In this document: piece by piece, positions 12,410 to 24,124 of the stretch
Layout of the letters: each line of letters opens with the position of its first letter
Numbering within the stretch: position 1 is the stretch's first letter
Origin: Sindora glabra
Lineage: Eukaryota; Streptophyta; Magnoliopsida; Fabales; Fabaceae
NCBI GenBank assembly: GCA_020226215.1
Contig: CM035233.1
Location: forward strand, 21,021,150 to 21,085,149
Direction of reading: 5' to 3'
DNA: 64,000 nt
The notes under the pieces: generated by a model
Seen by the model: only the letters and a program-made list of their open reading frames with translations
Database searches by the model: none
What the model was told of the DNA's origin: nothing
Translations under genes and position numbers: made by a program

Positions 12410-13480
12410 AACCTCGAAGGTAAGAGATTACTTGTTAAGTTTAATGAGAAATGGTAGTCAACTAGGGAAAATGCTAACAATATGTCAATTATGTTAAAGT
12501 GACTACATACCCAAAGTATCAATAACTATTCCTTATTGGAAAAAAGTCCCTTTAGCATTAAAGGATAACATATGAGAAAAGGTTTTGGCATATACACTTG
12601 ATTTGGATAAATTTATGTTATGGATATGAAAGATTATATTTATAACATACTCATATAATTTGACCTTCCATATGGGTTTTTTTCTTATAGAAATCCTTTG
12701 ATATTCTAAATGATAGGTTAATACATAACAAAGTACTATAACATGAGGTAACCCTATGAAGGGACTTTAAGTCAACTTTGAGGAAAAAATACATCAATCC
12801 TACAACTATGGTGAAAACTAACTTAATGTAGCAATAGAATTACCTTGAGAAGGAATCATAGGAAAAATTCTAGAAACAATGTGAGGATGAGCATTTCAAG
12901 GTAAAATTTTTACCTTCTACTATCTAGTTCATTTCAATATCTTATTTGTATATCATTTGTACTTGTGAACTAATATGTCCTCTAATCAATAGGTGTTAAG
13001 TAAGTTCAACCAGGAGAAGTAAAACAAGAATACATATCCATATAGGCTCTCTTGTGGAGGCTACAAGAAACTAGGAAGGACTTGTTAACCGAGAAGCATG
13101 TTAAAGTTGAGAAGAATAAGGATGCTAGAAAGACACCTTTCCTTTCTCATGCAGATTTGTAGAATTGAGGTAAAGTAAAAAAGCATAAGTACTACACAAC
13201 ACTAAAAAGTCAAGCTATTGTGGAAAGGATTGAAAGAATTAAAATTCATATAAAATCATGTTATTTAATTTTGAAGCTTCTATTTGAATCAAATTATTAT
13301 AAATCATCTATTCTTTGTTAATTGTTACATGATGCTCTCATGCAATAAGCCTCTTAAGGTGAGTTTCAACAAGTTAGGAAGCATGACATCCTAATTATAG
13401 CTTTAAGAACTAAATAGCATCTTAGTCATGATTAGGGTACCAAACATAGTGTTAGCCATAGGGAGGTTTTTGGCTTAACA
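12410..13480 (+). pseudogene. CACTA transposase (plant transposase, PF03004-like), decayed
   Basis: Conceptual translation with frame changes gives the family's blocks in order. First comes IPYWKKVPLALKDNI, stop, EKVLAYTLDLDKF (12521-12610). Next is a block with YPYRLSCGGYKKL (about 13025-13075). Then KYYTTLKSQAIVERIE (13185-13240). Last is ALRTK, stop, and H.....TKHSVSHREVFG (13395-13470), matching the usual ALGTKEHxGRVRG-like motif. Stops such as TGA in place of a tryptophan codon, and several frameshifts, show it is dead. In CACTA elements this protein binds subterminal repeats and cuts the ends. The second copy at 41800-42995 (minus) shows the same blocks. The gypsy insertion at 13530 lies about 50 bp after the last readable block. 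Confidence 0.6.
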
Positions 13481-13529
13481 AGGCACCATCTAGTCAATAA
13501 TTGATGGTTGATTTAGCACAAATGGAAGC

Positions 13530-14662
13530 TGATCAGAAATTGCTAAGGGTGGCTCAATCTTCACGATGTAAGTTATTTACCAAAATCAAAATAAAGTAAT
13601 AAGAAGGATATGAGCGCCATACTCTAGAATTGAGGAAAGGGAATTGGGAGTGATAAGCTTTGAATTTGGGTGGTTCAATGACCTAATAAATACAAATAAC
13701 CAACCAATGTTATAAGGAATGTGACCTGGTAGCTAGACCTCTTGCCTAACCATAAACACAAGTTAACCAATCCACATAACAATGCACCTAGGTTGAAGCA
13801 CAAACTGAGGGCTTTTATGAATTTGAATCATCAATCTTATAAAGAAGATTGACAAAGCAAGATTTTGCAAGAGCATAAAAAGATAAAATTCCCACATTTT
13901 GAAGAAGAAACACTCAATTTTGAAGTATATTCATTAACTATTAAATTATAAGTTACATAGCTTCCTATTTGTACTAGTCTTAGCTTCTAAGAGAAGTTAC
14001 TTTATGCTTCCTTGAAAACCATAAGAAGACTTCTAGTAAATTATAAATAATAAATGCCACACTTAGGAAAATACAAAGCTTTAACTATGATACAATTTCC
14101 AAAGTGTTGAAAAATGCATGGTAAATTTATTGCCTAGAAATCTTGCAAAAAGACTTACGAAAAATACTACAAGTCATTATAATGACTTAGGAAAGTTAAA
14201 TAACATAATTCTATCTTGAAAAATAATAAAATCCATCTTTACTTAAAAGACTTATAATTATGCACAAAAATTTAATTAAAATTGGAAAATATGTTCAAAA
14301 TTCTTTATTTATTGCAGTCCATATTAAGAAAATATCTTTAGATTTCTTTATTTGTTGAATTAGGAAAATATTTTAAGATTTTTTTTATTTGTTGCACCCC
14401 ATAATGAGAAAATATCTTTAGATTTCTTTATTTCTTGCACTCTATATTGGGTTATGATTTTCTTAAGCTTGAATAAGTAGAACTTCAACCTTATTTGCCT
14501 CTTCTATTTAGGCTCTATCCCTGGGATAGAATTATATTCGCATGGGCTCCAATTACCTCTTGTATCCTTTTGAGTCTTCTTCTTGTCTTTAGGCCTTCAT
14601 TTAGAGTCAAGTCCTTCTCTACTTAAGTTTAATCATGCAAAGTGGTACTTAGGTTCATATCA
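13530..14662 (-). repeat. 3' LTR of the minus-strand Ty3/gypsy element
   Basis: On the minus strand it runs from TGATATGAACC (14662) to CTGATCA (13530), 1133 bp. It aligns throughout with 21175-22311 and with the 3' LTR at 555-1536. A tandem motif with ATTTCTTTATTTGTTGCA repeats about every 45 bp at 14310-14460. Confidence 0.88.
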
Positions 14663-14675
14663 TCTTCCCCCACTT
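14663..14675 (-). other. Polypurine tract
   Basis: The minus strand reads AAGTGGGGGAAGA immediately before the 3' LTR, the expected plus-strand DNA primer. The element at the window start has AAGAGGGGGAGGA in the same place. Confidence 0.75.
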
Positions 14676-15560
14676 AAAAAGGAGTTGTCCTTAACTCTTT
14701 AAGATCTACAGTAAAATAAAGAGAGAGGTCAGAAACATTAAAGGTAGTACTAACTCCATACTCACTAGGCAATTCAAGTTTGTACGCATTATCATTAATT
14801 ATGTCAAGGATTCGAGAAAGTTCATCTTCTTTAGGCATGAGTTTAGATTTCCTTTTCTTAGGAAATCTCTTTTTTCTTAGGTGCAACCAGACTAAGTCGC
14901 CAAGCTTAAAAATTATTTGCTTTCTTCCCTTATTAGCATGGTTCACATCTTATTAAGTCATCTTTTCAATGTTATGACATACCTTTTTATGGATTTGTTT
15001 AACAAACTTAACATGTTTCTTGCCATCCATGTTGCCTCTTTCTAGCAAAGGCAAAGGAATTAAATCAATAAGTGCAAGAGGATTAAAGCCATAAATAATT
15101 TCAAAGGGCAAATATTTAGTGGTGGAATGAACAACCCTATTGTAAGCAAACTCAACGTGTAGAAAACACTCCTCCTAATTCTTCAAGTTTTTCTTGATGA
15201 TTACTTTCAACAAAAAGGAAAGTATCTTATTCATAACCTAAGTTTATGACATGGAATGAAGTGTGCCATTTTGGAAAATCTATCCACAATAACAAAAATA
15301 GTCTTTCCCCTTCTTAGACCTAGGTAATTTTAAAACAAAATCCATAAAAACATCATCCTAATGTACATTTGGAATAAGGAAGGGAGTGTATAATCTATAA
15401 GGATTTACTTTAAAGTTTACTTTATGACATATAATACATTTTCTCATAAATTTCTTAACATTCTTATGCATCCTAGGCAAATAAAGATGTCCATTCAAAA
15501 CAGCAAATGTTTTTGTAACATAAAATATCTTATGAGACCTTTAAAATGAACTTCTTTCAA
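14674..15560 (-). pseudogene. Integrase, C-terminal half, with stops
   Basis: The open stretch 14946-14674 carries GRKQIIFKLGDLVWLHLRKK and NAYKLELPSEYGVSTTFNVS, the DNA-binding C-terminal region, closely matching the copy at 271-550. Just upstream two adjacent TAA codons replace what is Q/stop in the other copy. Further upstream (15250-15000) the YSPFEIIYGFNP-like block and core remnants can be read with frame changes. The zinc-binding N-terminus lies around 15560-15420. Non-functional. Confidence 0.8.
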
Positions 15561-15571
15561 CAATATCACAC

Positions 15572-16330
15572 CTAATGAATAATTAGGGATACAAAGCTCG
15601 TCAATGTGAAAAAAGAAGCCATCATACAAGAAAAACTTGTTCTAACTAACACCCATTTTATAATGACTAAAGGCCTCACAAAATCAACGTCATTAGCGTA
15701 TAATTCCTTAATAAATTCAAAACCAAGAATCATAGCATCTAACATGAAAAGAAGAATATACTTTTGTGATAAAGCATTAACAACAATATTTTCTTTACCT
15801 TTCTTATGCTTAATCACATAGGAAAATGATTCAATGAATTTAACCCATTTAACATGCTTATGATTCAATTGTTTTAGCTTCTTATATGCTTAAGAGCCTT
15901 ATAATTAGAATAGATGACAAACTCTTTAGGCTACAAATAATGTTGCTAAGTTTCCAACACTCTAACTAATGCATACAGCTCTTTATCATAAGTTGGATAG
16001 TTAAAAGTAGGTCCATTTAACTTTTCACTAAAATATGTAATGGGCTTACCTTCTTGCATGAGTACACCTTTTATGCCAATTCTATTAGCATCACATTCAA
16101 TTTTAAAAGTTTTAATAAAATCTGGAAGAGTTAGTAAAGGCGCACTAATGAGCTTCTCCTTGATGGCTTTGAAAGCTTTCTCTTAAGCTTTTTCCCACTT
16201 AAAAGGAACATCCTTTTTAGTTAATTCCTTTAATAGGGCAACCAATATGCTAAAATCTATCATAAACCTCCTATAGAAGCTTGCAAGTCCATGGAATCTC
16301 CTCATTTGTCTAATAGTGGTAAGTGTTAGC
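15572..16330 (-). pseudogene. RNase H region and integrase linker, decayed
   Basis: The open stretch 15868-15572 contains KHVKWVKFIESFSYVIKHKK followed by ENIVVNALSQKY, the RNase H end, where the family usually has ADALSRR; the catalytic-type Asp is Asn here. Upstream (16330-15870) the CDAS-, Y- and E-motif region can be followed across stops. It would degrade RNA in RNA-DNA hybrids during reverse transcription. The residue change and frame breaks make it inactive. Confidence 0.7.
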
Positions 16331-16335
16331 CATTT

Positions 16336-16917
16336 TTAGATTGCTTTGATCTTCTCTTCATCCACCTCTATACCTTTGCCATTTACAACATAGCTAAGAA
16401 AAACAACTTCATCTGTGCAAAAGTCACACTTTTTCAATTTGTTAAACAATCTTTCCTTTCTTGGAACCTCTAGAATTTGTCTAAAGTTTTCCATATGTTC
16501 ATCTAAGGTTTTGTTATACATAAGAATGTCATCAAAATAAACTACCACATATTTGCCAATGTAAGCTCGCAAGACATCATTTATTAACCTCATGAACATA
16601 CTAGGTGCATTAGTTAACCTAAAAGGCACAACCAACCATTCATAAATTCCATATTTAGTCTTGAATGCCATTTTCCATTTATCTCCTTCTTTCATTCTAA
16701 TTTGATGGTAGCCAGTTTTCAAATCAATTTTAGTAAAGATGGTAGAACTAGTCAATTCATCAAGCATATCATTTAACCTAGGAATACGATATCTTACCAT
16801 TATATTGTTAATGGCTTTACAATCAATATACATTCTCCATGTACCATCCTTCTTAGACACAAGCAATACTAAAACTACATAGGGACTAAAGCTCTCCTTC
16901 ACATATCCTTTGTCCAT
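16336..16917 (-). pseudogene. Reverse transcriptase core, 193 open codons
   Basis: This is the longest open piece of the element. RT blocks appear in order: SKKDGTWRMYIDCKAIN, then IPRLNDMLDEL, then FTKIDLKTGYHQIRMKEGD (first catalytic Asp), then YEWLVVPFRLTNAPSMFMRLIN, and YVVVYFDDILMY at about residue 126 (the catalytic Asp pair is intact). The usual MPFGLTNAP has Arg for Gly. The open frame ends at about the RT connection region. The polypeptide is a segment of pol, not a separate gene, and the apparent start codon is internal. Confidence 0.9.
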
Positions 16918-16924
16918 TAACTCT

Positions 16925-18068
16925 TGAACTTATTTTTAGATTTCTTTAACCTCTTTAGGATTTGTGTGGTTTGCTAGATGGTTAGGCAAAGATGCTTCAG
17001 AAATGAAATCAATTTGATATTCTATCCTTTTAATTGGTGGTAACCCTGGAGTTACCTCATCAGGAAATATATCCTTATATTCCTACAAAAGAGACAAAAT
17101 AACACTAGGCAATATAAAGGCTAAGTCTTTAGTGTTCAACATAGCCTTTTGTACACAAGTACTAAGAGGTTTTGTTGAGAAAATAAAGCTTGTTTAATCT
17201 CATTCTTTTTTACCACTAGCGAGCTCTTCTCTCCTTTTTCCTCATTCTTTCATTTTCCTCTTAATTTTTCTTTTCTTTCTTTCTTCTTCTTAATTAGCTC
17301 TCTTTTTTTAGCTTTTTCTCACTCTTATTTTCACTATTTTCCTTTTGATATTCTTTTTTTCTCTCGCTCTCTCTTTTCGTTTCTCTCTTGATTTGATCTT
17401 CCAATATTTACTTCAATAAAATAGGAAGGAGGGCTATAGGTTTCCCTCAAAGTATAAAAGAATAATGGTTTGAGAACCTGTCATGTATGACTCGCCTATC
17501 ATACTTCTAGGGTCTACCTAATAACAAATGATGTGTTTCATGGGTATAATATTACATAGTACTTCATCTCTATATTGCTAATAGAAACGAAAATTTTCAC
17601 CTATTTTGTCACTTTCATTTCACCACAATTATTGAGCTATTAGAGCCTGTAGGGATAGTTATGCTTGAATGTAGGTAGGCTTAGCTTCTCTACTAATTCA
17701 ACACTTGCCATATTGCTATAGCTTCCATCATCAATTATTACACTACATACCTTGTCTTGGATTTAGTAGTGTGTGTGGAATAAGTTCTCTCTTTGGTTGT
17801 TCTCTTCCTTTATTATCTAAATGTTAAGTGCGCTTCGAGCCACTAAGAGTTCTCTTTCTAATACACTTTCTCTATCATAATTAAACAGCTCTTCTTCCTC
17901 CTCAGTGGTTTCTTCTTCAATCTCCTAATCACTATGATGATCATAGTGCGCTTGTTGGGACACTCACGAGAAATATATCCTTTTCTTTGGCACTTAAAAC
18001 ACCTTATGTCATGGTTTTTTATTGGATTAGGTTCTGCTTGAGCTTTTTTAGAAGGGTAACTGGCTAAT
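16925..18068 (-). pseudogene. Gag zinc knuckle and aspartic protease region, decayed
   Basis: Near 18015-17974 (minus) the knuckle CFKCQRKGYISREC is readable: CCHC spacing is kept but the His is Tyr. Around 17780-17640 the protease block DKVCSVIIDDGSYSNMASVELVEKL follows, resembling the IIDGGS motif of this group, with stops around it. A lysine- and glutamate-rich linker (17420-17200) precedes RT. The 3' end of this segment at 18068 is exactly where a solo LTR entered. Confidence 0.65.
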
Positions 18069-18073
18069 CAACT

Positions 18074-18702
18074 TGTTGGGAATTCGGATTATCACATGCA
18101 GCGGAATTTTAAATTTTGATCCGAATTCTACCTAGGATCCATGCAAAAAGCATGAGTCAATGATTAGGGTTTTACCTATTGGGCACTCGTGTTTCTACTG
18201 ATCAAAACTTGAGAGCGGATGAATCAAACGCCGGCCGGAAGGTACAGCGTCTCTACGGTATCCACACGGAGTGAACAACGACCTCTCACCCTCCACACGT
18301 CTGCTAGGATGCGTTTTTCTCTCTAAGAATTAGGATTGGATGTTTTCGGAGTGATTTAGGGTTTATATGGAAGCTTAAAACGTAATTATTAAGTGCTGCC
18401 CTCAAGTCCCTTTTTATAGAACTTAGGCAAGCCATAATCCTAGTCCTACTAGGATAATGCTTCCAAAATCCTAATCACACTTAACAACTCATCTTATCCT
18501 TATCCTAGAGATAATGGGAAGAGATAAGACTTATCTATTAATTATCTAATATTAGATAATGATATTATCTCATAATAAATATCTTAATATTAGATAATTG
18601 CATATAGTTATCAAATATCAAAATAATATTATCTGATAATATATTTATCTAATATCTGATAAGATAATTACTTGATATTACTTTAATATCAGATAATATC
18701 AC

Positions 18703-18750
<48 letters not shown>

Positions 18751-19737
18751 GAATTTATTATTCTAAATAATATATATGCACGAAAATAAGTCTAATTAAT
18801 TGGATATTAATATAATTAAAGTCCAATTAATTATTGTCTTATTCCTACTCCTTTTGTGTAACCCTGTAGGTTCTTACTACGTTGACAATGACTTATTATT
18901 GAGCCATAGACAGCGAGCGGTATCTAGCAATACATCACTGCCACTCAAGTAGTAAGAATGTCTGTGATTCGACATCCACCTAATACATGATCAACGTTTT
19001 ACATCATAACCCTTTTGTAATAATATCCAAATTGAACTGGAGGCATGGAATGTGTCATCCTCGTCAATGTTCAATTTATATTTCTTGATACTGAGTAGAC
19101 TTAAAATAAATAATTAATATCACATATTAATTCAACTGAGCATGGCCATGCATTTCTAAGTCTCACTCAATCAAGGGGCCCAAGGATATTTCTCTTTTAT
19201 ACAAGAGTAACAAAATCCCATTTACATCACTCACTTCCCTCTGCATGATTTATGACACACCCAATCAATGCCCTACTTGTCACCTGATTAAAGGTGACAT
19301 AGGACAATATTAAAGTGAGTAATTCCTCATGTAGGGAACCGTAGTGATTTCAGGTCAAAGGTTTATGCGTAGTTGTGATCATATGAGAATATCTTATGAC
19401 ACGTTTATCCATGCAATATTCTCATAGTAGGTCAGTCCAGTACATTGTTCACTAGCAATGTACTCATGTATTGACTTGATATCACATATCCATGATTCGT
19501 AATCATCAGTCACTATACATGCTAGTCTCGATGTATTATTACTATCCTTTTCATAATAATACTTGACTAGGGGCTTTTAGGAATAGCAAAGCTATTCCAA
19601 GGATAATTATTATATTAAGTTATAAATTGCGCATAATAATAATAAAAACAAAATATAATAATTAAATTGCCTAAAACATAATACATTGTATATAACTTCA
19701 ATCATCAATATGATTGGCTCTAGGACATACACCAACA
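18074..19737 (-). mobile_element. Solo LTR, probable Ty1/copia type, nested in the Ty3/gypsy gag gene, TSD CAACT
   Basis: The termini are TGTTGGGAATTC and ACACCAACA, flanked by perfect CAACT duplications (18069-18073 and 19738-19742). It is 1664 bp without coding capacity. It shares GCAGCGGAAT, ATGTAGGGAACC, TTCAGGTCAAAGG and ATCATCAATATGATTGG with 9458-10898 and 24967-26292. On the minus strand a TATA box, CTATAAAAAGG, lies about 340 nt from the LTR end, supporting minus orientation. It differs from the two relatives by an inserted palindromic AT array at 18541-18744. Confidence 0.88.
18541..18744. repeat. AT-rich palindrome array plus (TA)n inside the solo LTR
   Basis: It opens with a perfect 20-bp palindrome at 18541-18560 (ATTATCTAAT and its inverse). 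ATATTAGATAAT, ATTATCTGATAAT and ATCTGATAAGATAAT variants follow at 18590, 18630, 18655 and 18692, and it ends in a 40-bp TA run (18706-18744). It sits about 130 bp upstream of the predicted TATA box in the LTR's minus orientation. Confidence 0.75.
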
Positions 19738-19742
19738 CAACT

Positions 19743-20700
19743 TTCTTTGAATTGGCCTATATAGGATTTGAAATAGAGGGAGTGTCTTTCCTTCAATTAT
19801 TCCTCCATGAGTTAAAGGAACTTGAATTAGAGCTTTTCCTTGCACTATTTCTTCTCAAGTTATTGTTCAACCTTGATGGCTTGATGTACCATCTTTTGAA
19901 GTTCTACATAGTGATGCATCTCCACAGCATCAGCTATGTCATGATTGAGTCCATGCAAAAAATGAGTCATTATTATCTCTCAGTCCTCCATTATGTTAGC
20001 TCTAATCATGACAATCTCCATTTCTTTATAGTATCCATCTACACTCTTCAATCCTTGAGTGAGGCACTGTAGCTTATTGTAAAGCTCTCTATGGTAGTAG
20101 GATGGAATGAACTGCCTCCTCATGATTATCTTCATCTTTTCCTTAGTGGTAATGAGATGTTTTCCATAGTGAACTCTCTCTTTTTGCATTTGATCTCGTC
20201 AAATAAGAGCATAATCAATAAATTCAAGACTTGTAGGTTTTACCTTATTCCTTTTAGAATAGTTGTGGCATGAGAAAATCTATTCAACTCATATCTCCTA
20301 CTCCAAATATGTCTCAGCATCATTTTTTCCTTGAAATGAAGGAACTTTAATTTTAATTCCTCCAAGGTATTCTTCTCTATTTTTATGACTTCTTGGTTCT
20401 TCCCGATTAGGCCCCCTCCTTCTTGGTTGATAATCATCATGTTCATCCTCCTCATCCTAGCTCTCCATATCTTCATGAGATTGTTCATCTTACCTTAAGT
20501 CATTTTGAGGGTTTGTTATGTGAGCACTTGATTCTCCATTTGTTCCAATCATTCATAGAGCCTTTCTAACTCTCTATCAAACAACCTTTCAAGATAGCTC
20601 ACCAATGCTTGCATTTGGATAGGGCTAGTCCTATTTGTGGAATATTTTCTTGATTTCCTATTATGTTAGTGAAAAAAAAGATAAAATATATAATCTTATA
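19743..20700 (-). pseudogene. Gag of the minus-strand Ty3/gypsy element
   Basis: Minus-strand reading with stops gives the capsid-like retrotrans_gag region: RRQFIPSYYHRELYNKLQCLTQG, then VDGYYKEMEIVMIRANIMED (20130-19980), then a THFLHGLNHDIADAVEMHHYVELQKMVHQAIK-type block (19975-19860). The upstream acidic/basic leader occupies 20488-20240. Gag would form the virus-like particle. The remainder of gag, including the zinc knuckle, lies beyond the solo LTR at 18068. Confidence 0.75.
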
Positions 20701-21157
20701 AATTCTCTCCGCTAAGTGTTTTCTCCTCTCTCTTGATAATCTCACTAACTCTCAATCCCTTAATATCTTTCTAAGCTCTTATGCAATCTAAATCCTTGTG
20801 ATTGATTCAATAATGTCAATTTCTCATTTTCAACCAAGCATATGAAGTAGATGGTTAGAATAGGTCACAAAATAAAAGGTAGGGTCTATCAGGCTAGGGA
20901 TTCAACGAAAAAAGGGAATTCCTTAGTATGCAAAATAAATTTTATCATTAAAAGCAAATGCACAACTATGTAATTTTGCAAATATGAAAATTCAATCAAA
21001 TTGTAAGGAATTGAATGAAGCACCAAATTGAATTATCACTTTTTTTAATAATTTTTTCACGAATTTTTTCTTTTTTTATTCTTTTTGCTTAAATTTTTTT
21101 AGATATATATGGTGAAAACAAAAGGATAGGATGAAACACCTACTACATCAACTAATA

Positions 21158-21169
21158 GCTTTGATACCA
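21158..21169 (-). other. Primer-binding site, tRNA-Met type
   Basis: The minus strand reads TGGTATCAAAGC five bases after the 5' LTR end, one base off the plant initiator-Met primer consensus TGGTATCAGAGC. Confidence 0.8.
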
Positions 21170-21174
21170 AATAA

Positions 21175-22311
21175 TGGAAAATCATTAGGGGTGGCCCGAT
21201 CTTCATAGTGTAAGTTGTTCAAGAAAATCAAAATAAAGTAAAAAGAATGATATAAGTGCCATACTCCAAAATTGAGGAAGGAGAATTAGGAGTGATAAGC
21301 TTTATATCTAGGTGATTCAATAACCTGACAAATACAAGTAGTCAACCAACATTATAAGGAACATGATCTGCTACTTAAACCTCTTGCCCAACCATGAATA
21401 CAAGTTAATCAATCCATACAATAATGCACCTAGGCTAAGACACAAATTGGGGGACTTTGTGATTTGAATCACTAATCTTATAAGGAATATTGACAAAGCA
21501 AGGTTTCACAAGAGTATAAGAAGATAAAATTCTCACACTTTGGAGAAGAAATGCTTAATTTTGAAATGTATTCATTAATTGCTAAATTCTAACTTACATA
21601 GCTTCCTATTTATACTAATCTTAGCTTCTAAAAGAAACTGCTTTATGATTCCTTAAAAACCCTAAGAAGACTCTTAGTAAATTACAAATAGTAAATGTTA
21701 TACTTAGGAAAATACAAAACTTTAACTATCATGTAATTTCCAAAGTGTTGGAAAATGCATGGTACATTTATTACCTAGAAATCCTATAAAAAAACTTAGG
21801 AAAAATACTATAAGTCATTATAATGACTTAAGAAAGCTAAATAACATAATTCTATCTTAAAAAACTCCAAAAGCCATTTTCACTAAAAAGACTTATAATT
21901 ATGCATGAAAATTCAATTAAAATTGGAAAATATCTTTATATTTCTTTATTTGTTGCACTTCTTATTAGAAAAATATCTTCAAATTTCTTTATTTGTTGCA
22001 CTCCATATTAGGAAAATATCTCAAGATTTCTTTATTTGCTACACTCCATATTAGGAAAACGTCTTTAGATTTCTTAATTTGTTGCACTCTATATTAGATC
22101 ATGATTTTCTTAGGCTTGAATAAGCAAAATTCTAGCCCTATTTGCCTTTTCTATTTAGGCTCTATTCCTTTAGGCCATAATTGCATTTATATAGGCTCCA
22201 ATTGCCTCTTATATCCTTTTAAGGTTTCCTCTTGTCATTGGGCCTTTACAGAGAGTCAAGTCTTTTTTTACTTGAGCTTGATCATGTAAAGTAATGGTCA
22301 GGTTTCTATCA
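21175..22311 (-). repeat. 5' LTR of the minus-strand Ty3/gypsy element
   Basis: It runs from TGATAGAAACC (22311) to ATTTTCCA (21175) on the minus strand, 1137 bp. It aligns along its whole length with 13530-14662. Four tandem monomers of about 43 bp with TTTCTTTATTTGTTGCACT lie at 21930-22110. The stretch 20700-21157 between gag and this LTR is AT-rich leader with no recognised feature. Confidence 0.88.
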
Positions 22312-22316
22312 AAAGC

Positions 22317-23379
22317 AAGGGTCACCATGAAATGACATCAAAACTTATAGGAAAAAAAAGGTAAAATTGTAGCAAGCAATGGAGTAGCACTTATAGGTGT
22401 AACAACTTACATGGTAACGGTTTCAATAGTAGAGTAATATGCTTTGCATCTTATAGGAGTAGGTAGCTAGTAAGCATACTATAACTTTGACTTCCATACC
22501 ACTTATTCAATCGGCCCTAAGACCCATTGTTCTTACAGATAAGGTGGCTTTTATGACTAGTGCCTTGCTATTTAGTGGACTTTTGATTAGCAGTGTATAT
22601 CATCCCCTCTTACAATTGGTGAGGAAGATGCAATAGCACTTAAAGCACTAACCACTATGGTAAAAGAAATGTTAAAGACCATACCTACGGTAAATGTCAC
22701 TCTTAACCCTAAAACTTTTTCATATATATCTATGCATGAATTAAGTTTCCTATTATGAGGGTTCACATTACATAGGGTGTAACCCAATGTGCTCTAATGG
22801 TTACAAGACCACCTTAGTGAAAGGTTACAAATAAGTGGATTTTGATAAGTTATTAACTACACTATTAACTATTACTTAACAATCAAGTCAAAGTGGTGGT
22901 CAATAATCCTTTAACCCACAACTTGAGGTGCTAGTGCTAAAAGATATGGTCCAGATAATGGATAGAGACCATGAAACCTCCATAACATGGTCGATAAACT
23001 TCATTCAATACCTAGTGGAGATATCAACATGTATTCCTTCCATCAATAAAGTTTTTATATATTTTTTTGAAGTTATTTTAGTATTGTTATGTAAGACTAC
23101 TACCTGTCATTATTTATATTTCAATAACCTCCTAATTATGTTTGGAACAAGTTGTAACCTCTCAATATTGCTCAAAAGAAGCTATAACAATACCTCAATA
23201 AGTCCTAGGGCAAGGAGTCCTAGGTTATGCTCCAAGTTGGGTAGATATGATGGGATTAGAAAATTTGATTTTCATTAAAAAAAATGCTTCCATCAAGTAG
23301 CTACAAAATTATTTGAATTACTATTTGAATATAAGTTTAGTTAACATCAATCCTTTTACAAGTGTTGCTTTAACATGTT
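22317..23379 (+). other. CACTA interior between transposase and Ulp1-like remnants
   Basis: This must continue the CACTA element because it lies between its two genes. An open stretch at 22928-23278 contains FGTSCNLS, weakly like the region preceding the protease in such elements, but I would not assign it. No RNA gene or other element is seen. Confidence 0.35.
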
Positions 23380-23960
23380 GCCATTGACAAATGTTGCATA
23401 TGGATTCCTAGATCCATATCAACTTGATGCATAATCCGCTTTAGAAAAGAATAAAAGATAGGACCACGTTGTTAAGGTTTTACTGCATTGGCTCAAGAAA
23501 AACTCTTATTTCCTGCTATACCACAAAAGGTAAGTTTCATTTATGCTTTAATTATGATGTTTTTTTCTTAAATAAATTTTAATAGTTACATTGTATTATA
23601 GTTGTCATTGAATGCTTGCCATGATAATGTTAAAGAGTAGACTTATCTACTATATAGATCCTCTATTAGGAGAAACATTATCCACTTCAAAGAATTCTTT
23701 AGAAGGAGCTTTAACCACACTTATTAATGGGGTCTAAAAGTGAGGCTGGGCAAATATTTAAACTAGATAAAAGTATAGGTATGTTGTCAATAGTAATATT
23801 ATATCATGTTTTACTTGGATAATTGTGTATTAATGGGATCAAATTGACTTCTTGTTTTAATGCAGTGCCTAAAATAGCCTAAAAATGTGGAATATGGCTA
23901 TTATGTCATGTGCTATATGTTTAATTTATTTTTTGCTCATAAACTTCCTACTAAGGTAAT
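23380..23960 (+). pseudogene. Ulp1-like (C48) cysteine protease of the CACTA element, decayed
   Basis: Readable blocks are GFLDPYQLDA (about 23405), then VVKVLLHWLKKNSYFLLYHK (23470-23530, the region that precedes the catalytic His in Ulp1 proteins), followed by a GTAAGT-like donor. After about 340 bp comes CLK, stop, PKNVEYGYYVMCYMFNLFFAHKLPTK (23864-23956), then GTAATC. The last block is the catalytic Cys motif (usually ECG) with Tyr in place of Cys. Plant CACTA elements often carry such a gene beside the transposase. Stops and the lost nucleophile mean no activity. Confidence 0.6.
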
Positions 23961-24124
23961 CACTTACTTATTTATAGCTCATCACATGCTAGATAAATTA
24001 AGCAATTTCATCATGATGATAACATTTTAATGGTGTACAAATTATAGTACTTTGGGGAGAAGTCTCAACTATACATTATAGAATAACTTGGTAAAGTTAG
24101 AAAACTTTAGGTAAGATATTTTAA

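Larger units (their letters stand above)
13530..22311 (-). mobile_element. Full-length Ty3/gypsy retrotransposon, minus strand, nested in the CACTA element
   Basis: Two LTRs (13530-14662 and 21175-22311) in the same orientation bracket gag, protease, RT/RNase H and integrase in that minus-strand order. Flanks are GAAGC (13525-13529) and AAAGC (22312-22316), a 5-bp duplication with one change. The primer site (21158-21169) and polypurine tract (14663-14675) are in the right places. A 1664-bp solo LTR interrupts it, so the original length was about 7.1 kb. Many stops and frameshifts, plus visible LTR-LTR divergence, mark it as old. The domain order RT-RNase H-integrase is Ty3/gypsy; no chromodomain was seen. 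Confidence 0.9.

Noticed and set aside
15606..15821. Plus-strand 71-codon frame opposite the RNase H remnant
   Set aside because: Shadow of the minus-strand pol sequence.
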